From assembly GCA_027493405.1 (NCBI GenBank), contig JAOSKV010000004.1, positions 289,718 through 353,717 of the forward strand: a stretch of 64,000 nucleotides of DNA, written 5' to 3'. A program made the translations under genes and the position numbers. The notes below the pieces were generated by a model. That model ran no database searches and was not told where the DNA came from. It was given only the letters and a program-made list of their open reading frames with translations. The stretch's first letter is position 1; each line of letters starts with the position of its first letter. Below are positions 8,857 to 18,349 of the stretch, piece by piece. The DNA comes from FEB-22 sp003105195. GTDB taxonomy: Bacteria; Pseudomonadota; Alphaproteobacteria; Rhizobiales; Xanthobacteraceae.

Positions 8857-10059
8857 TCAGCTCAGGTTACCACAGAAACGCTGGATGCGCCGGCAGGCCT
8901 CCTCGAGATCCTCGGTCCGGGTCGCATAGGAGATGCGGAAGGCGGGGCCGAAGCCGAAGGCCGAGCCCTGCACCACCGCGACACCCTCGGCCTCGAGCAG
9001 CTCGGTGACGAAGTCCTCGTCGCCCGCGAGCCGCTTGCCCGAGGGCGCGGTCCTGCCGATGGTGCCGGCGCAGGAGGGAAAGACGTAGAAGGCGCCCTCC
9101 GGCTTCGGGCAGTGGATGCCCTTGGCCTGGTTGAGCATCGACACCACCAGGTCGCGCCGCTCCTTGAATACCTTGTTGTGCCGGGGGATGAAGTCCTGCG
9201 GCCCGTCCAGCGCCTCGACCGAGGCCCATTGCGCGATCGAGCACGGGTTCGAGGTGGACTGCGACTGGATCGTCGCCATCGCCTTGATCAGCGCCTCCGG
9301 CCCGCCCGCATAGCCGATGCGCCAGCCGGTCATGCAGTAGGCCTTGGAGACCCCGTTGACCGTGAGCGTGCGCTCGTAGAGCGCGGGCTCGATCTCGGCC
9401 GGGGTCGAGAACACGAAGTCGTCGTAGACCAGGTGCTCGTACATGTCGTCGGTCATCACCCACACATGGGGATGCTTCACGAGCACGTCGGTGAGCGCCT
9501 TGAGCTCGGCGCGCGTATAGGCGGCGCCCGAGGGGTTCGAGGGCGAGTTGAGGATCAGCCACTTGGTGCGCGGCGTGATCGCGCGCGCGAGCGCGCCCGG
9601 CCGCACCTTGAAGCCGTCCTCGATGGTGGTGTCGACCGCGACCGGCGTGCCGCCCGCGAGCGCCACCATCTCGGGATAGCTCACCCAGTAGGGCGCCGGG
9701 ACGACCACCTCGTCGCCCGGGTTCATGGTCGCCACCAGGGCGTTGTAGAGCACCTGCTTGCCGCCGGTGCCGACCGTGATCTGGCTCGGCTTGTAGTCGA
9801 GCCCGTTCTCGCGCTTGAACTTGCGCGCGATCGCGGCCTTCAGCTCCGGGATGCCGTCGACATTGGTGTACTTGGTCTTGCCGGCGTCGATCGCGCGCTT
9901 GGCGGCTTCCTTGATGTTCTCCGGCGTGTCGAAGTCCGGCTCGCCGGCGCCGAGCCCGATCACGTCGCGGCCCGCCGCTTTCAGCGCCCGCGCCTTGTCG
10001 GTCACCGCGATGGTGGCCGACGGCTTGATGCGCGCAAGCGAGTCCGCGAGGAAGGCCAT
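8857..10059 (-). CDS. aatA: Aspartate aminotransferase (class I PLP enzyme)
   Basis: A 400-aa cytoplasmic fold-type I aminotransferase that interconverts aspartate and oxaloacetate with glutamate/2-oxoglutarate. Landmarks in order: VIGLGAGEPDFDTP, the substrate/PLP region GTGGKQVLYNAL, APYWVSYPEM, NSPSNPSG, the PLP Asp/Tyr region MTDDMYEHLVYDD, the Schiff-base lysine in NGVSKAYCMTGWRIGYAG, and the terminal Arg segment FGFGPAFRISYAT. It resembles the rhizobial type I-gamma enzymes, some of which also act on prephenate. The ATG at 10059 starts the conserved N-terminus (MAFLADSLARIKPS). The open frame runs on to 12213, but that part is a shadow of plus-strand genes. Confidence 0.94.
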   Translation of the reverse strand: MAFLADSLARIKPSATIAVTDKARALKAAGRDVIGLGAGEPDFDTPENIKEAAKRAIDAGKTKYTNVDGIPELKAAIARKFKRENGLDYKPSQITVGTGGKQVLYNALVATMNPGDEVVVPAPYWVSYPEMVALAGGTPVAVDTTIEDGFKVRPGALARAITPRTKWLILNSPSNPSGAAYTRAELKALTDVLVKHPHVWVMTDDMYEHLVYDDFVFSTPAEIEPALYERTLTVNGVSKAYCMTGWRIGYAGGPEALIKAMATIQSQSTSNPCSIAQWASVEALDGPQDFIPRHNKVFKERRDLVVSMLNQAKGIHCPKPEGAFYVFPSCAGTIGRTAPSGKRLAGDEDFVTELLEAEGVAVVQGSAFGFGPAFRISYATRTEDLEEACRRIQRFCGNLS

Positions 10060-10314
10060 GAGGGTCTCCGATCCTGGCTGGGCCGAGCCTGTCGCCCGTT
10101 GCGCGCTCCGCGCCAGCGGCGCGGCCCGCGGCTCCGGGCGCGACCCTCCTAAAGGTCGCCGCCCGCTCCGGAAAGCCTCATTCCGTGATGCGGCGATCAA
10201 TCGGCGTGATGGCCCGACGCTGCCCCGAAGGCCGGGAATCTCGCGGTCCCGGACACCCTCTGTTAGCCCTTTTCCCCTACTCCTCGGGGCCGGCGTTCCG
10301 GGCCGGAGGTGGGT

Positions 10315-11331
10315 ATGGCGTTCTTCGACACGGTGCGGTCCGGCGTCGCGCCGGCGGACAGCCCTGCGCGGCCGGTTGCCGACCCGACGGCGGCCGCGCT
10401 CGACCGCGCGATCTGGGCCGGCATCGGCGCCACCGCGCTCGTGGCCGGCCTGGGCGCGCTCGTGGGCGGCTTCACCGTGATGTGGAGCTCCTTCGCCTTC
10501 GCGCTGGTCGGCATCCCCCTGCTGCTCGCGGCCGAGCGCGTCTACCGCCGCCGCGACCTGCGGCTCGCCGCGGCCGCCGGCGGCACCGCCCAGATCGCCG
10601 CCTTCACGGCCTTCGGCGCGCCGCTCTCCTATCTGGCGGCGAGCCTCGGCCTGCCGCTCCAGGACCAGCCGCTCGACGCCATCGACCGCGCGCTCGGCCT
10701 GGACTGGCCGGCGCTGCTCGCCTGGATGAACCGGAACGCCGCGCTGCACCCGCTCTTCAATGCCGCCTATCTGAGCTTCGCGGCGCAGGCGACGCTGACC
10801 ATCCTGGCGCTCGCCTTCACGGCGCGGCTCGCGCAGCTGCGCCTGTTCATCGTCGCCTTCATGCTGGCCGCGGTGGTCACCATCGCGATCTCGGCGCTCC
10901 TGCCCGCGCAGGGCATTTGGGGACACTACGGCCTCTCGGCCGCGGACTATCCGGCGATCGTCCCGGCCACCCGCGAGGTCCATTTGCCGATCTTCCTCGG
11001 CTTGCGCGACGGCTCGTTCCGGCTGCTGATGGGCAAGGGCTCCGAAGGGATCATCACCTTTCCGAGCCTGCATGCCGCGCTCGGCGTGATCTTCATCCTG
11101 GCGATGTGGCCGGTTCCGGGCCTGCGCTGGATCGCGCTCGCCGTGAACCTGCTGATGATCGCCGCGACCCCGGTCGATGGCGGCCACTACTTCATCGACA
11201 TTGTCGCCGGCATCGCGGTCGCGCTCGCCTGTTGGGCCGCGGCACGGACGCTCGCGCGTCGCGCCGAGCGGCGACACGGCGCGCGCTCCCCTCTCGGCCA
11301 TCGAGATTTCGCCTCCGGGACGACCGCGTAG
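10315..11331 (+). CDS. PAP2-superfamily inner-membrane phosphatase
   Basis: A 338-aa membrane protein with about six hydrophobic segments and the PAP2 phosphatase signatures: KGSEGIITFPSLHAA (the PSxH motif) and ATPVDGGHYFIDIVAG (HYxxD). This type removes phosphate from lipid substrates such as phosphatidic acid or undecaprenyl diphosphate, or acts in lipid transfer (the inositol phosphorylceramide synthase-like group). GGAGGT at 10305-10310 sits five bases before the ATG at 10315, so I prefer this over the in-frame GTG at 10309, which overlaps the ribosome-binding site. It diverges from aatA with a 255-bp gap. The substrate is not predictable. Confidence 0.85.
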   Translation: MAFFDTVRSGVAPADSPARPVADPTAAALDRAIWAGIGATALVAGLGALVGGFTVMWSSFAFALVGIPLLLAAERVYRRRDLRLAAAAGGTAQIAAFTAFGAPLSYLAASLGLPLQDQPLDAIDRALGLDWPALLAWMNRNAALHPLFNAAYLSFAAQATLTILALAFTARLAQLRLFIVAFMLAAVVTIAISALLPAQGIWGHYGLSAADYPAIVPATREVHLPIFLGLRDGSFRLLMGKGSEGIITFPSLHAALGVIFILAMWPVPGLRWIALAVNLLMIAATPVDGGHYFIDIVAGIAVALACWAAARTLARRAERRHGARSPLGHRDFASGTTA

Positions 11332-11526
11332 CCGCGCGTGCCCGTGGAACGAACTTCTCCGTCCTCGCCGCATCGCAACATCACCCGGTCGTGCGAACGC
11401 GCCCGGCGCGGCGAATCGTTTTTGTTTGACACGCACCGGCCGCGGGCGCTTGCAATGACGGCGCGCGATGCCTTTATGGGCCGGGGCTCCCGCCGTCCGC
11501 GGCAGATGCGAACCGACGAGACGCGT

Positions 11527-12156
11527 ATGTATACGCTCTACTCGATGCAGCGCTCGGGGAACTGCTACAAGGTGCGCCTCGCGCTCGCGCATCTCGGCAT
11601 TCCCCATCGCCTGGTCGAGGTCGACATCCTCAAGGGCGAGACCCGCACGCCGGAATTCCTGGCGATGAATCCGAGCGGACGCGTGCCGCTGCTGGAGGTC
11701 GCGCCGGGCCGCTACCTGCCGGAGTCGAACGCCATTCTCTGGTACATCGCGGGCGGCACGCCGCTCGCGCCGGAGGACCGCATCGACCGCGCCGAGGCGC
11801 TGCAGTGGATGTTCTTCGAGCAGCACAGCCTCGAGCCCAATCTCGGCGCGGCGCGCTTCTGGCTCACCATGGTGCGCGGCGGCCGCGAGCTGCAGCATCA
11901 CGCGATCGAGGACTGGATGGAGAAGGGCTACCAGGCCCTCGGCATCATGGAGCAGCATCTCGCGGAGCGCGATTTCTTCTCCGCCGGCCGCTACACGGTC
12001 GCCGACATTGCGCTCTATGCCTATACGCATTGCGCGCCCGAGAGCGGCTTCGCGCTCGACGCCTTCCCGGCGATCCGCGCCTGGCTCGCGCGCGTCGCGG
12101 CGCAGGCCGGACACGTCCCGATGGACGGGCTGCCGGCCGTGGCGACCGCCGACTGA
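11527..12156 (+). CDS. Glutathione S-transferase family protein
   Basis: A 209-aa two-domain cytosolic GST. The thioredoxin-like N-terminal domain (residues 1-78) carries the short active-site stretch SMQRSGNCYKVR, the conserved cis-Pro in GRVPLLE, and the glutathione Ser in LPESNAILWY. The helical C-terminal domain has the N-capping box TVADIALYAY (near 160). Several ATGs lie upstream in frame. I chose 11527 because the beta-1 strand begins directly there. It resembles the bacterial GSTs annotated only as detoxification enzymes, and its electrophile substrate is unknown. Confidence 0.9.
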   Translation: MYTLYSMQRSGNCYKVRLALAHLGIPHRLVEVDILKGETRTPEFLAMNPSGRVPLLEVAPGRYLPESNAILWYIAGGTPLAPEDRIDRAEALQWMFFEQHSLEPNLGAARFWLTMVRGGRELQHHAIEDWMEKGYQALGIMEQHLAERDFFSAGRYTVADIALYAYTHCAPESGFALDAFPAIRAWLARVAAQAGHVPMDGLPAVATAD

Positions 12157-12167
12157 CCGCCGGGCCG

Positions 12168-12184
12168 TTAACGATTCGCTAACC
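12168..12184 (+). promoter_or_regulatory. CtrA-like half-site pair
   Basis: TTAA at 12168-12171, seven bases, then CTAACC at 12179-12184: one mismatch from the alphaproteobacterial CtrA pattern TTAA-N7-TTAA. It lies 122 bp upstream of the small membrane protein at 12306. This rests only on motif resemblance. Confidence 0.25.
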
Positions 12185-12305
12185 AACGCCATGAAATCGC
12201 CTTTCTTCCTCAACGCCTTGGCCCAAGTCCGGCCGAACCGCCGCCGGCATCGCCCGCCAGCTTGACCCTCGACGAGGACCTTCTTCCAACGAGGGAACCG
12301 GGACC

Positions 12306-12641
12306 ATGACGGATCGCAGAAACCAGACGGGCATGCCCGACGCCGCGGGCGCCGCGCTGCCCTGGCACGCCGCGCGGGCGCGCAGGCGCAGCCGCCGGGT
12401 CGCGACCTTCACGGAGCTCGTCGCCACCGTCGCCCTCGTCGCCTCGATCGCCGCCATCCTGACGGTGGTCACCTTCCAGTCGGCCGGCGCGGCTCCCGTC
12501 GACGCGCTCACGCTCTCGCAGAGCGAGCGCGTCGGCGTCATCGTCGGCCTCGCCTTCATCATGGCCGCCATGGGCGGGCTGACCGCCGCGATGATCCGCC
12601 GGACGGTCGGCGCGCCGCGGCGGCCTCGCCGGCGCCGCTAG
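12306..12641 (+). CDS. Small two-helix membrane protein of unknown function
   Basis: A 111-aa protein with a basic N-terminus, two predicted membrane helices (about residues 35-60 and 75-98) and a strongly basic tail (RRPRRRR). The topology would put both ends in the cytoplasm. GAGGGAA lies 10 bases before the ATG. Codon use fits the neighbours. No family was recognised. A possible CtrA-like site lies upstream and a hairpin with a T-rich tail lies 134 bp downstream. Confidence 0.65.
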   Translation: MTDRRNQTGMPDAAGAALPWHAARARRRSRRVATFTELVATVALVASIAAILTVVTFQSAGAAPVDALTLSQSERVGVIVGLAFIMAAMGGLTAAMIRRTVGAPRRPRRRR

Positions 12642-12692
12642 ACGCAACCGTCTGGGTCCGAGTCGGAGGAGCGCGGCAGCATCTTGCGTTGC

Positions 12693-12737
12693 GCATGATC
12701 CTTTCCGAAAACCGGTGCCCACTTTTCGGGATCATGC
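12693..12737. repeat. Dispersed palindromic repeat, GCATGATCC type
   Basis: GCATGATCC at 12693-12701 pairs with GGATCATGC at 12729-12737, with an inner pair (CCGAAAA and TTTTCGG) inside. I recall near-identical 45-bp palindromes scattered between genes in Bradyrhizobium and relatives. It is probably a REP-like element. Confidence 0.7.
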
Positions 12738-12774
12738 CCCGGAGCCTGTCACCGACACGTGATCTCCGCGTCCT

Positions 12775-12805
12775 TGGCAGCGCCCTCCGGGCGCTGCCAT
12801 TGTTT
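12775..12805 (+). terminator. Probable Rho-independent terminator
   Basis: An 11-bp perfect stem (TGGCAGCGCCC / GGGCGCTGCCA) with a TCC loop is followed by TTGTTT. It lies downstream of the small membrane protein at 12306 and upstream of the sugar dehydrogenase, between two dispersed repeats. Confidence 0.6.
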
Positions 12806-12813
12806 GCCCTGCA

Positions 12814-12856
12814 GCATTTCCGCCGAAGTGGATACCGGCTCGGCGCAGGAAAATGC
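12814..12856. repeat. Dispersed repeat, GCATTTTCC...GAAAATGC type
   Basis: The ends GCATTTCC and GGAAAATGC form an imperfect inverted repeat around CGAAGTGGATACCGG. I know this 43-bp sequence type as a frequent intergenic element in Rhizobiales. A degenerate relative is at 27943-27986. The two elements at 12693 and 12814 are a common neighbouring pair. Confidence 0.65.
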
Positions 12857-12899
12857 GGGCAAGCAAGACTCTGGCATCGGACCAAGGGAGAGATCGTCG

Positions 12900-14024
12900 A
12901 TGAAGCGGCTGATCGGAATCTCGCTCCTGCTCGCCTTCGCGCCCGCGGCCCACGGCCAGACCTTCCAGAGCGACGCGGGCCCGATCACGGTCGAGACCGT
13001 GGCGCGCGGCCTCGAGCGGCCCTGGGCGCTCGCCTTCCTGCCCGACGGACGCATGCTGGTCACCGAGAAGCGCGGCCGCCTGCTCCTCGTCACGCGCGAC
13101 GGCCGGACCGCACCGGTCGACGGGGTGCCGCAGGTCCGCGCCGCGGGCCAGGGCGGCCTCCACGACGTGATCCTCGATCGCGACTTCGCGCAGAACCGCG
13201 CGCTCTATGTCTGCTTCGCCGAGCCCGCCGCCGGCGGCGGGCGCACCGCCATGGCGCGGGCGCGCCTCGCCGCGGACGCCGCGCGTCTCGAGGACGTCAC
13301 CGTCATCTTCCGCCAGGACGGGCCGCTCTCGAGCGGCAACCACTACGGCTGCCGCATCGTGCAGACCGCCGGCGGCAACCTCGTCCTCACCATGGGTGAC
13401 CACTACGCCCAGCGCGACGAGGCCCAGAACCTCGCCAACCACATCGGCAAGACGGTGCGCGTGCGCCCCGACGGCGCGGTGCCGCCGGACAATCCCTTCG
13501 TCGGCCGCGCCGGCGCCAGGCCCGAGATCTGGACCTACGGGCACCGCAACAGCCAGGGCGCCGCGCTGCATCCGCAGAGCGGCAAGGTGTGGATGCACGA
13601 GCACGGCCCGCGCGGCGGCGACGAGATCAACATCCTCGCGGCGGGCAAGAACTACGGCTGGCCCGTCGTCGGCTACGGCATCGACTATTCGGGCGCGAAG
13701 ATTCACGCCGGCACGCAGCGCGCCGGCATGGAGCCGCCGATCAAGCACTGGGTGCCCTCGATCGCGCCCTCCGGCATGGCCTTCTACACCGGCGACCTGT
13801 TCCCGGCCTGGAAGGGCAGCGTGCTGGTCGGCGCGCTCGCCGGCAGCATGCTGGTGCGGGTCGAGCTCGACGGCGAGACCGCCGGCAGGGAGGAGCGGCT
13901 GCTGCGCGATCTCGGCGAGCGCATCCGCGACGTGCGCCAGGGACCGGACGGCGCGATCTGGCTCCTCACCGACTCGACCAGCGGCCGGCTGCTGCGGCTC
14001 ACCCCCGGTCGCGGTCCGGCGTGA
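12900..14024 (+). CDS. PQQ-dependent sugar dehydrogenase (glucose/sorbosone dehydrogenase family)
   Basis: A 374-aa periplasmic six-bladed beta-propeller of the soluble aldose sugar dehydrogenase group (YliI/Asd-like), which oxidises sugars with pyrroloquinoline quinone. A signal peptide covers residues 1-20 (cleavage after AAHGQ). Family landmarks are LERPWALAFLPDGRMLVTEKRG, GQGGLHDVILD (His as catalytic base candidate), GNHYGCRI, GHRNSQG, HEHGPRGGDEIN, GKNYGWPVV and the C-terminal IAPSGMAFY. The ATG at 12900 was chosen because the signal starts directly there. Nothing nearby makes PQQ. Some homologues bind calcium only, so sugar oxidation is a family inference. Confidence 0.9.
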   Translation: MKRLIGISLLLAFAPAAHGQTFQSDAGPITVETVARGLERPWALAFLPDGRMLVTEKRGRLLLVTRDGRTAPVDGVPQVRAAGQGGLHDVILDRDFAQNRALYVCFAEPAAGGGRTAMARARLAADAARLEDVTVIFRQDGPLSSGNHYGCRIVQTAGGNLVLTMGDHYAQRDEAQNLANHIGKTVRVRPDGAVPPDNPFVGRAGARPEIWTYGHRNSQGAALHPQSGKVWMHEHGPRGGDEINILAAGKNYGWPVVGYGIDYSGAKIHAGTQRAGMEPPIKHWVPSIAPSGMAFYTGDLFPAWKGSVLVGALAGSMLVRVELDGETAGREERLLRDLGERIRDVRQGPDGAIWLLTDSTSGRLLRLTPGRGPA

Positions 14025-14164
14025 GCGGCGTACCGCGCTCCGTCGCGGCGCCATAGTCCGGACACGAAGCTCGACTACCCCGCGCGCCTCCTCGTCACCA
14101 TGAGCCCGAGGCTGCGGAGGCGGCGCAAAACCGCGCGCTCTTCGCCAGCCATTGCGAGACCGCC

Positions 14165-16012
<1,848 letters not shown>

Positions 16013-16073
16013 CGCCCGGTCCCGGGAAGCGGGACCCGATCTTCGCACCGGATCATGCGCCCGGAACGGGCAT

Positions 16074-16424
16074 TCACCACTTCTGGAACACGAAGAAGGC
16101 ACCCGCCGCGATCAGCCCGAATCCCACCAGGTGGTTCCAGGCGAGCGGCTCCCGGAGATAGAGCACCGAGAAGCCGGCGAACACGGCCAGCGTGATCACC
16201 TCCTGCATGGTCTTGAGCTCGGCCGTCGCGTAGACGGCGTGGCCGTAGCGGTTGGCAGGCACGGCCAGGCAGTACTCGATGAAGGCGATCCCCCAGCTCG
16301 CCAGGATCACGCCGATCAGTGGCACCTCCTTGAAGCGGAGATGCCCGTACCAGGCGAAGGTCATGAACACGTTGGAGGCGATGAGCAGGACGACCGGAAG
16401 GACGAAGGGCAACAGGGCGGGCAT
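16074..16424 (-). CDS. DUF486 family small membrane protein (DMT-like)
   Basis: A 116-aa protein with four hydrophobic helices that fill nearly the whole chain. It shows the family stretches SNVFMTFAWYGHL, ILASWGIAFIEYCLAVPANR, and a C-terminal FGLIAAGAFFVF. DUF486 proteins resemble half of a drug/metabolite transporter and may work as dimers; the substrate is unknown. The ATG at 16424 is preferred over an upstream frame start at 16463 because the first helix starts directly after it. It is convergent with the ABC exporter, with a 61-bp gap. Confidence 0.88.
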   Translation of the reverse strand: MPALLPFVLPVVLLIASNVFMTFAWYGHLRFKEVPLIGVILASWGIAFIEYCLAVPANRYGHAVYATAELKTMQEVITLAVFAGFSVLYLREPLAWNHLVGFGLIAAGAFFVFQKW

Positions 16425-16593
16425 GGCGTGAGCGTTCGCGGGGCGGGGACCTCCCTTTATCACGCGCCGCGATTCCCGTATCCCGGTCCGGCCGGAGAAT
16501 CATTTCGGCCATTCGGCCGGCGCGTCCCGGCGCCGCCGGTGCCGCAATTTCGTGCCAATTCTCTTGTGCTCTCCGCGAACGGGAGGCTTTCCG

Positions 16594-17400
16594 ATGCATC
16601 ACCTTCGTTTCGCCTGGCTCGGCCTGCTCGCGGCCGCCTGGCTCTGCACCCCCACGGCCGCCCAGCAGGCGCCGCAGCGGCCGCAGGCGGCGCCGCCGGC
16701 CCCGCAGTCGCAGCCGCCCGGCCAGCCGCCGCAGGCCGCCGCCCGGCCCTACAAGCCGCTCGCGGTGACCGAGCCGAAGCCCTTCGCCGACGCGGGCTGG
16801 GCCGCATTCCGCAAGCGGCTCGAGGAGGTCGCCGGCCGCAAGGACCGCAACGCCCTCGCCGCGCTGGTGGCGCCCCAGGGCTTCTTCTGGATGCGCGACG
16901 ACGGCGATGCGGCCGACAAGCGCAAGTCCGGCATCGACAACCTGGCGACCGCCATCGGCCTGTCCAACCAGGACGGCTCGGGCTGGGAGCTGCTCGCCGA
17001 CTTCGCGAGCGACGAGACCGCGATTCCGTTCCCGGACCGCCCCGGCGTGGTCTGCTCACCGGCCGGTCCCCAGTTCAACGCGCAGGAGCTCGAGAAGCTC
17101 GCCCAGGCGACCCAGACCGACATCGGCGACTGGGGCTACACGGTCGAGGCCGGCGTCGAGGTCCGCGCCGCCGCGCGCGCCAACGCGCCCGTGATCGAGA
17201 AGCTGGGCGTCCATTTCGTCCGCGTGCTGGAGGACACCTCGCCGAACGCCGCGGCGGACTTCATCCGCATCGTTACGCCCTCCGGGAAGGTCGGCTTCAT
17301 CGCGTCCGACGCCATCGTGCCGCTCGGCTCCGACCAGCTCTGCTACGGCAAGGACCCATCCGGCGCCTGGAAGATCACGGGCTTCCTCGGCGGCCAGTGA
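16594..17400 (+). CDS. Secreted protein with a Pro/Gln-rich linker and an SH3-like C-terminal region
   Basis: A 268-aa exported protein: signal peptide residues 1-23 (cleavage after PTAAQ), a Pro/Gln/Ala-rich linker to about residue 50, then a globular region of unknown type (FADAGWAAFRKRLEEVA onward). The last 85 residues look like a bacterial SH3-type fold (VEVRAAARANAPVIEKLG, FVRVLED, VGFIASDAIVPL), often used to bind cell-wall peptides. GGGAGG lies 7 bases upstream of the ATG at 16594. The small CWC protein follows 39 bp later, so they may be co-transcribed. A function in the envelope is inference. Confidence 0.72.
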   Translation: MHHLRFAWLGLLAAAWLCTPTAAQQAPQRPQAAPPAPQSQPPGQPPQAAARPYKPLAVTEPKPFADAGWAAFRKRLEEVAGRKDRNALAALVAPQGFFWMRDDGDAADKRKSGIDNLATAIGLSNQDGSGWELLADFASDETAIPFPDRPGVVCSPAGPQFNAQELEKLAQATQTDIGDWGYTVEAGVEVRAAARANAPVIEKLGVHFVRVLEDTSPNAAADFIRIVTPSGKVGFIASDAIVPLGSDQLCYGKDPSGAWKITGFLGGQ

Positions 17401-17439
17401 TGGCTTTCCGGGCGTCGTGCCGCGGCTCATAATGCGCCG

Positions 17440-17640
17440 ATGACGAACGCATCCGGCGAGACCGCCGCCCCGCGCCGCATCGCCTGCATGCGCTGCGGCA
17501 CCGCCTTCGAGTGCCGTCCGGGCGGCGGCTGCTGGTGCGCCGAGGCGCCCCTCCGGTTGCCGTTGCCGAGCCTCGCGGGCGACGACTGCCTGTGCCCGGC
17601 CTGCCTGCGCGCCGCGGCACGAGGCGCGGGCGCGGGATAG
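17440..17640 (+). CDS. Cysteine-rich CWC family protein
   Basis: A 66-aa protein with seven cysteines arranged as CMRC, FEC, CWC and CLC..C, matching the cysteine-rich CWC family pattern, which suggests a small zinc-binding module. There is no signal peptide. The function of the family is unknown. The ATG at 17440 is 39 bp after the preceding stop. Confidence 0.82.
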   Translation: MTNASGETAAPRRIACMRCGTAFECRPGGGCWCAEAPLRLPLPSLAGDDCLCPACLRAAARGAGAG

Positions 17641-17746
17641 CTTCGCTGGCGAACACGTGACGGCCGTCCCCTTGCCTTGCGGCGACGGCCGACGCACGAT
17701 CCGCGCTCGCGAGGGGGGCGATCGACTTTCACTCACGGAGCGGGTG

Positions 17747-18349
17747 ATGCGTATGCGTGCGATCGCCGTGGTGGCCTTGGCGGGCAGCATGATCGCGGGG
17801 AGCGCCGTGGCGCAGCTCTTCCGGCCGCTCGAGATCATCCCGCAGCCGACCATCGAGGACGTGCCGCCCGGCGTCGACCGCGGCTCGAGCGACGAGGCCC
17901 TGCCGACCGAGTTCCGCCGGCAGCCCGTGTTCTACCGCTCGACCGAGGCGCCCGGGACGATCATCGTCGACACCTCGGATCGCTTCCTCTACCTGATCCA
18001 GCCCAACAACGTGGCCCTGCGCTACGGCATCGGCGTCGGCCGCGACGGCTTCACCTGGACCGGCATCCTGCGGATCACGCGCAAGGCCGAGTGGCCCGAC
18101 TGGCTCCCGCCCAAGGAGATGATCGAGCGCCAGCCCTACCTGCCGCGCTTCATGGCGGGAGGCCCGGGCAACCCGCTCGGCGCCCGCGCCATGTATCTCG
18201 GCGGAACCGTCTACCGCATCCACGGAACGAACGCCCCGGAGACCATCGGCCACGCCGTCTCCTCGGGCTGCTTCCGCTTGGTCAACGACGACGTCGTCGA
18301 CCTCTACCAGCGCGTCGCGCTCGGCGCCAAGGTGATCGTGCGGCACTGA
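17747..18349 (+). CDS. L,D-transpeptidase (YkuD domain)
   Basis: A 200-aa periplasmic enzyme that makes 3-3 peptidoglycan cross-links or attaches proteins to peptidoglycan. The signal peptide covers residues about 1-22 (cleavage near SAVAQ). The YkuD domain fills the rest, with the catalytic pattern HGTN (His159) and SSGCFRL (nucleophile Cys175), plus a strand TIIVDTSDRFLYLI near its start. GGAG precedes the ATG at 17747; a second ATG lies 6 bases later. Its 3-prime end overlaps the open frame of the GGDEF-EAL gene on the other strand by 68 bp, but that overlap exists only because the latter's true stop is displaced. Confidence 0.92.
   Translation: MRMRAIAVVALAGSMIAGSAVAQLFRPLEIIPQPTIEDVPPGVDRGSSDEALPTEFRRQPVFYRSTEAPGTIIVDTSDRFLYLIQPNNVALRYGIGVGRDGFTWTGILRITRKAEWPDWLPPKEMIERQPYLPRFMAGGPGNPLGARAMYLGGTVYRIHGTNAPETIGHAVSSGCFRLVNDDVVDLYQRVALGAKVIVRH

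Noticed and set aside
10060..12213. Open frame continuing aatA upstream to a 1118-aa protein on the minus strand
   Set aside because: The extra part is Arg/Glu/Ala/His-rich with no domain, lies exactly opposite the PAP2 and GST genes, and is the usual antisense open frame of G+C-rich DNA.
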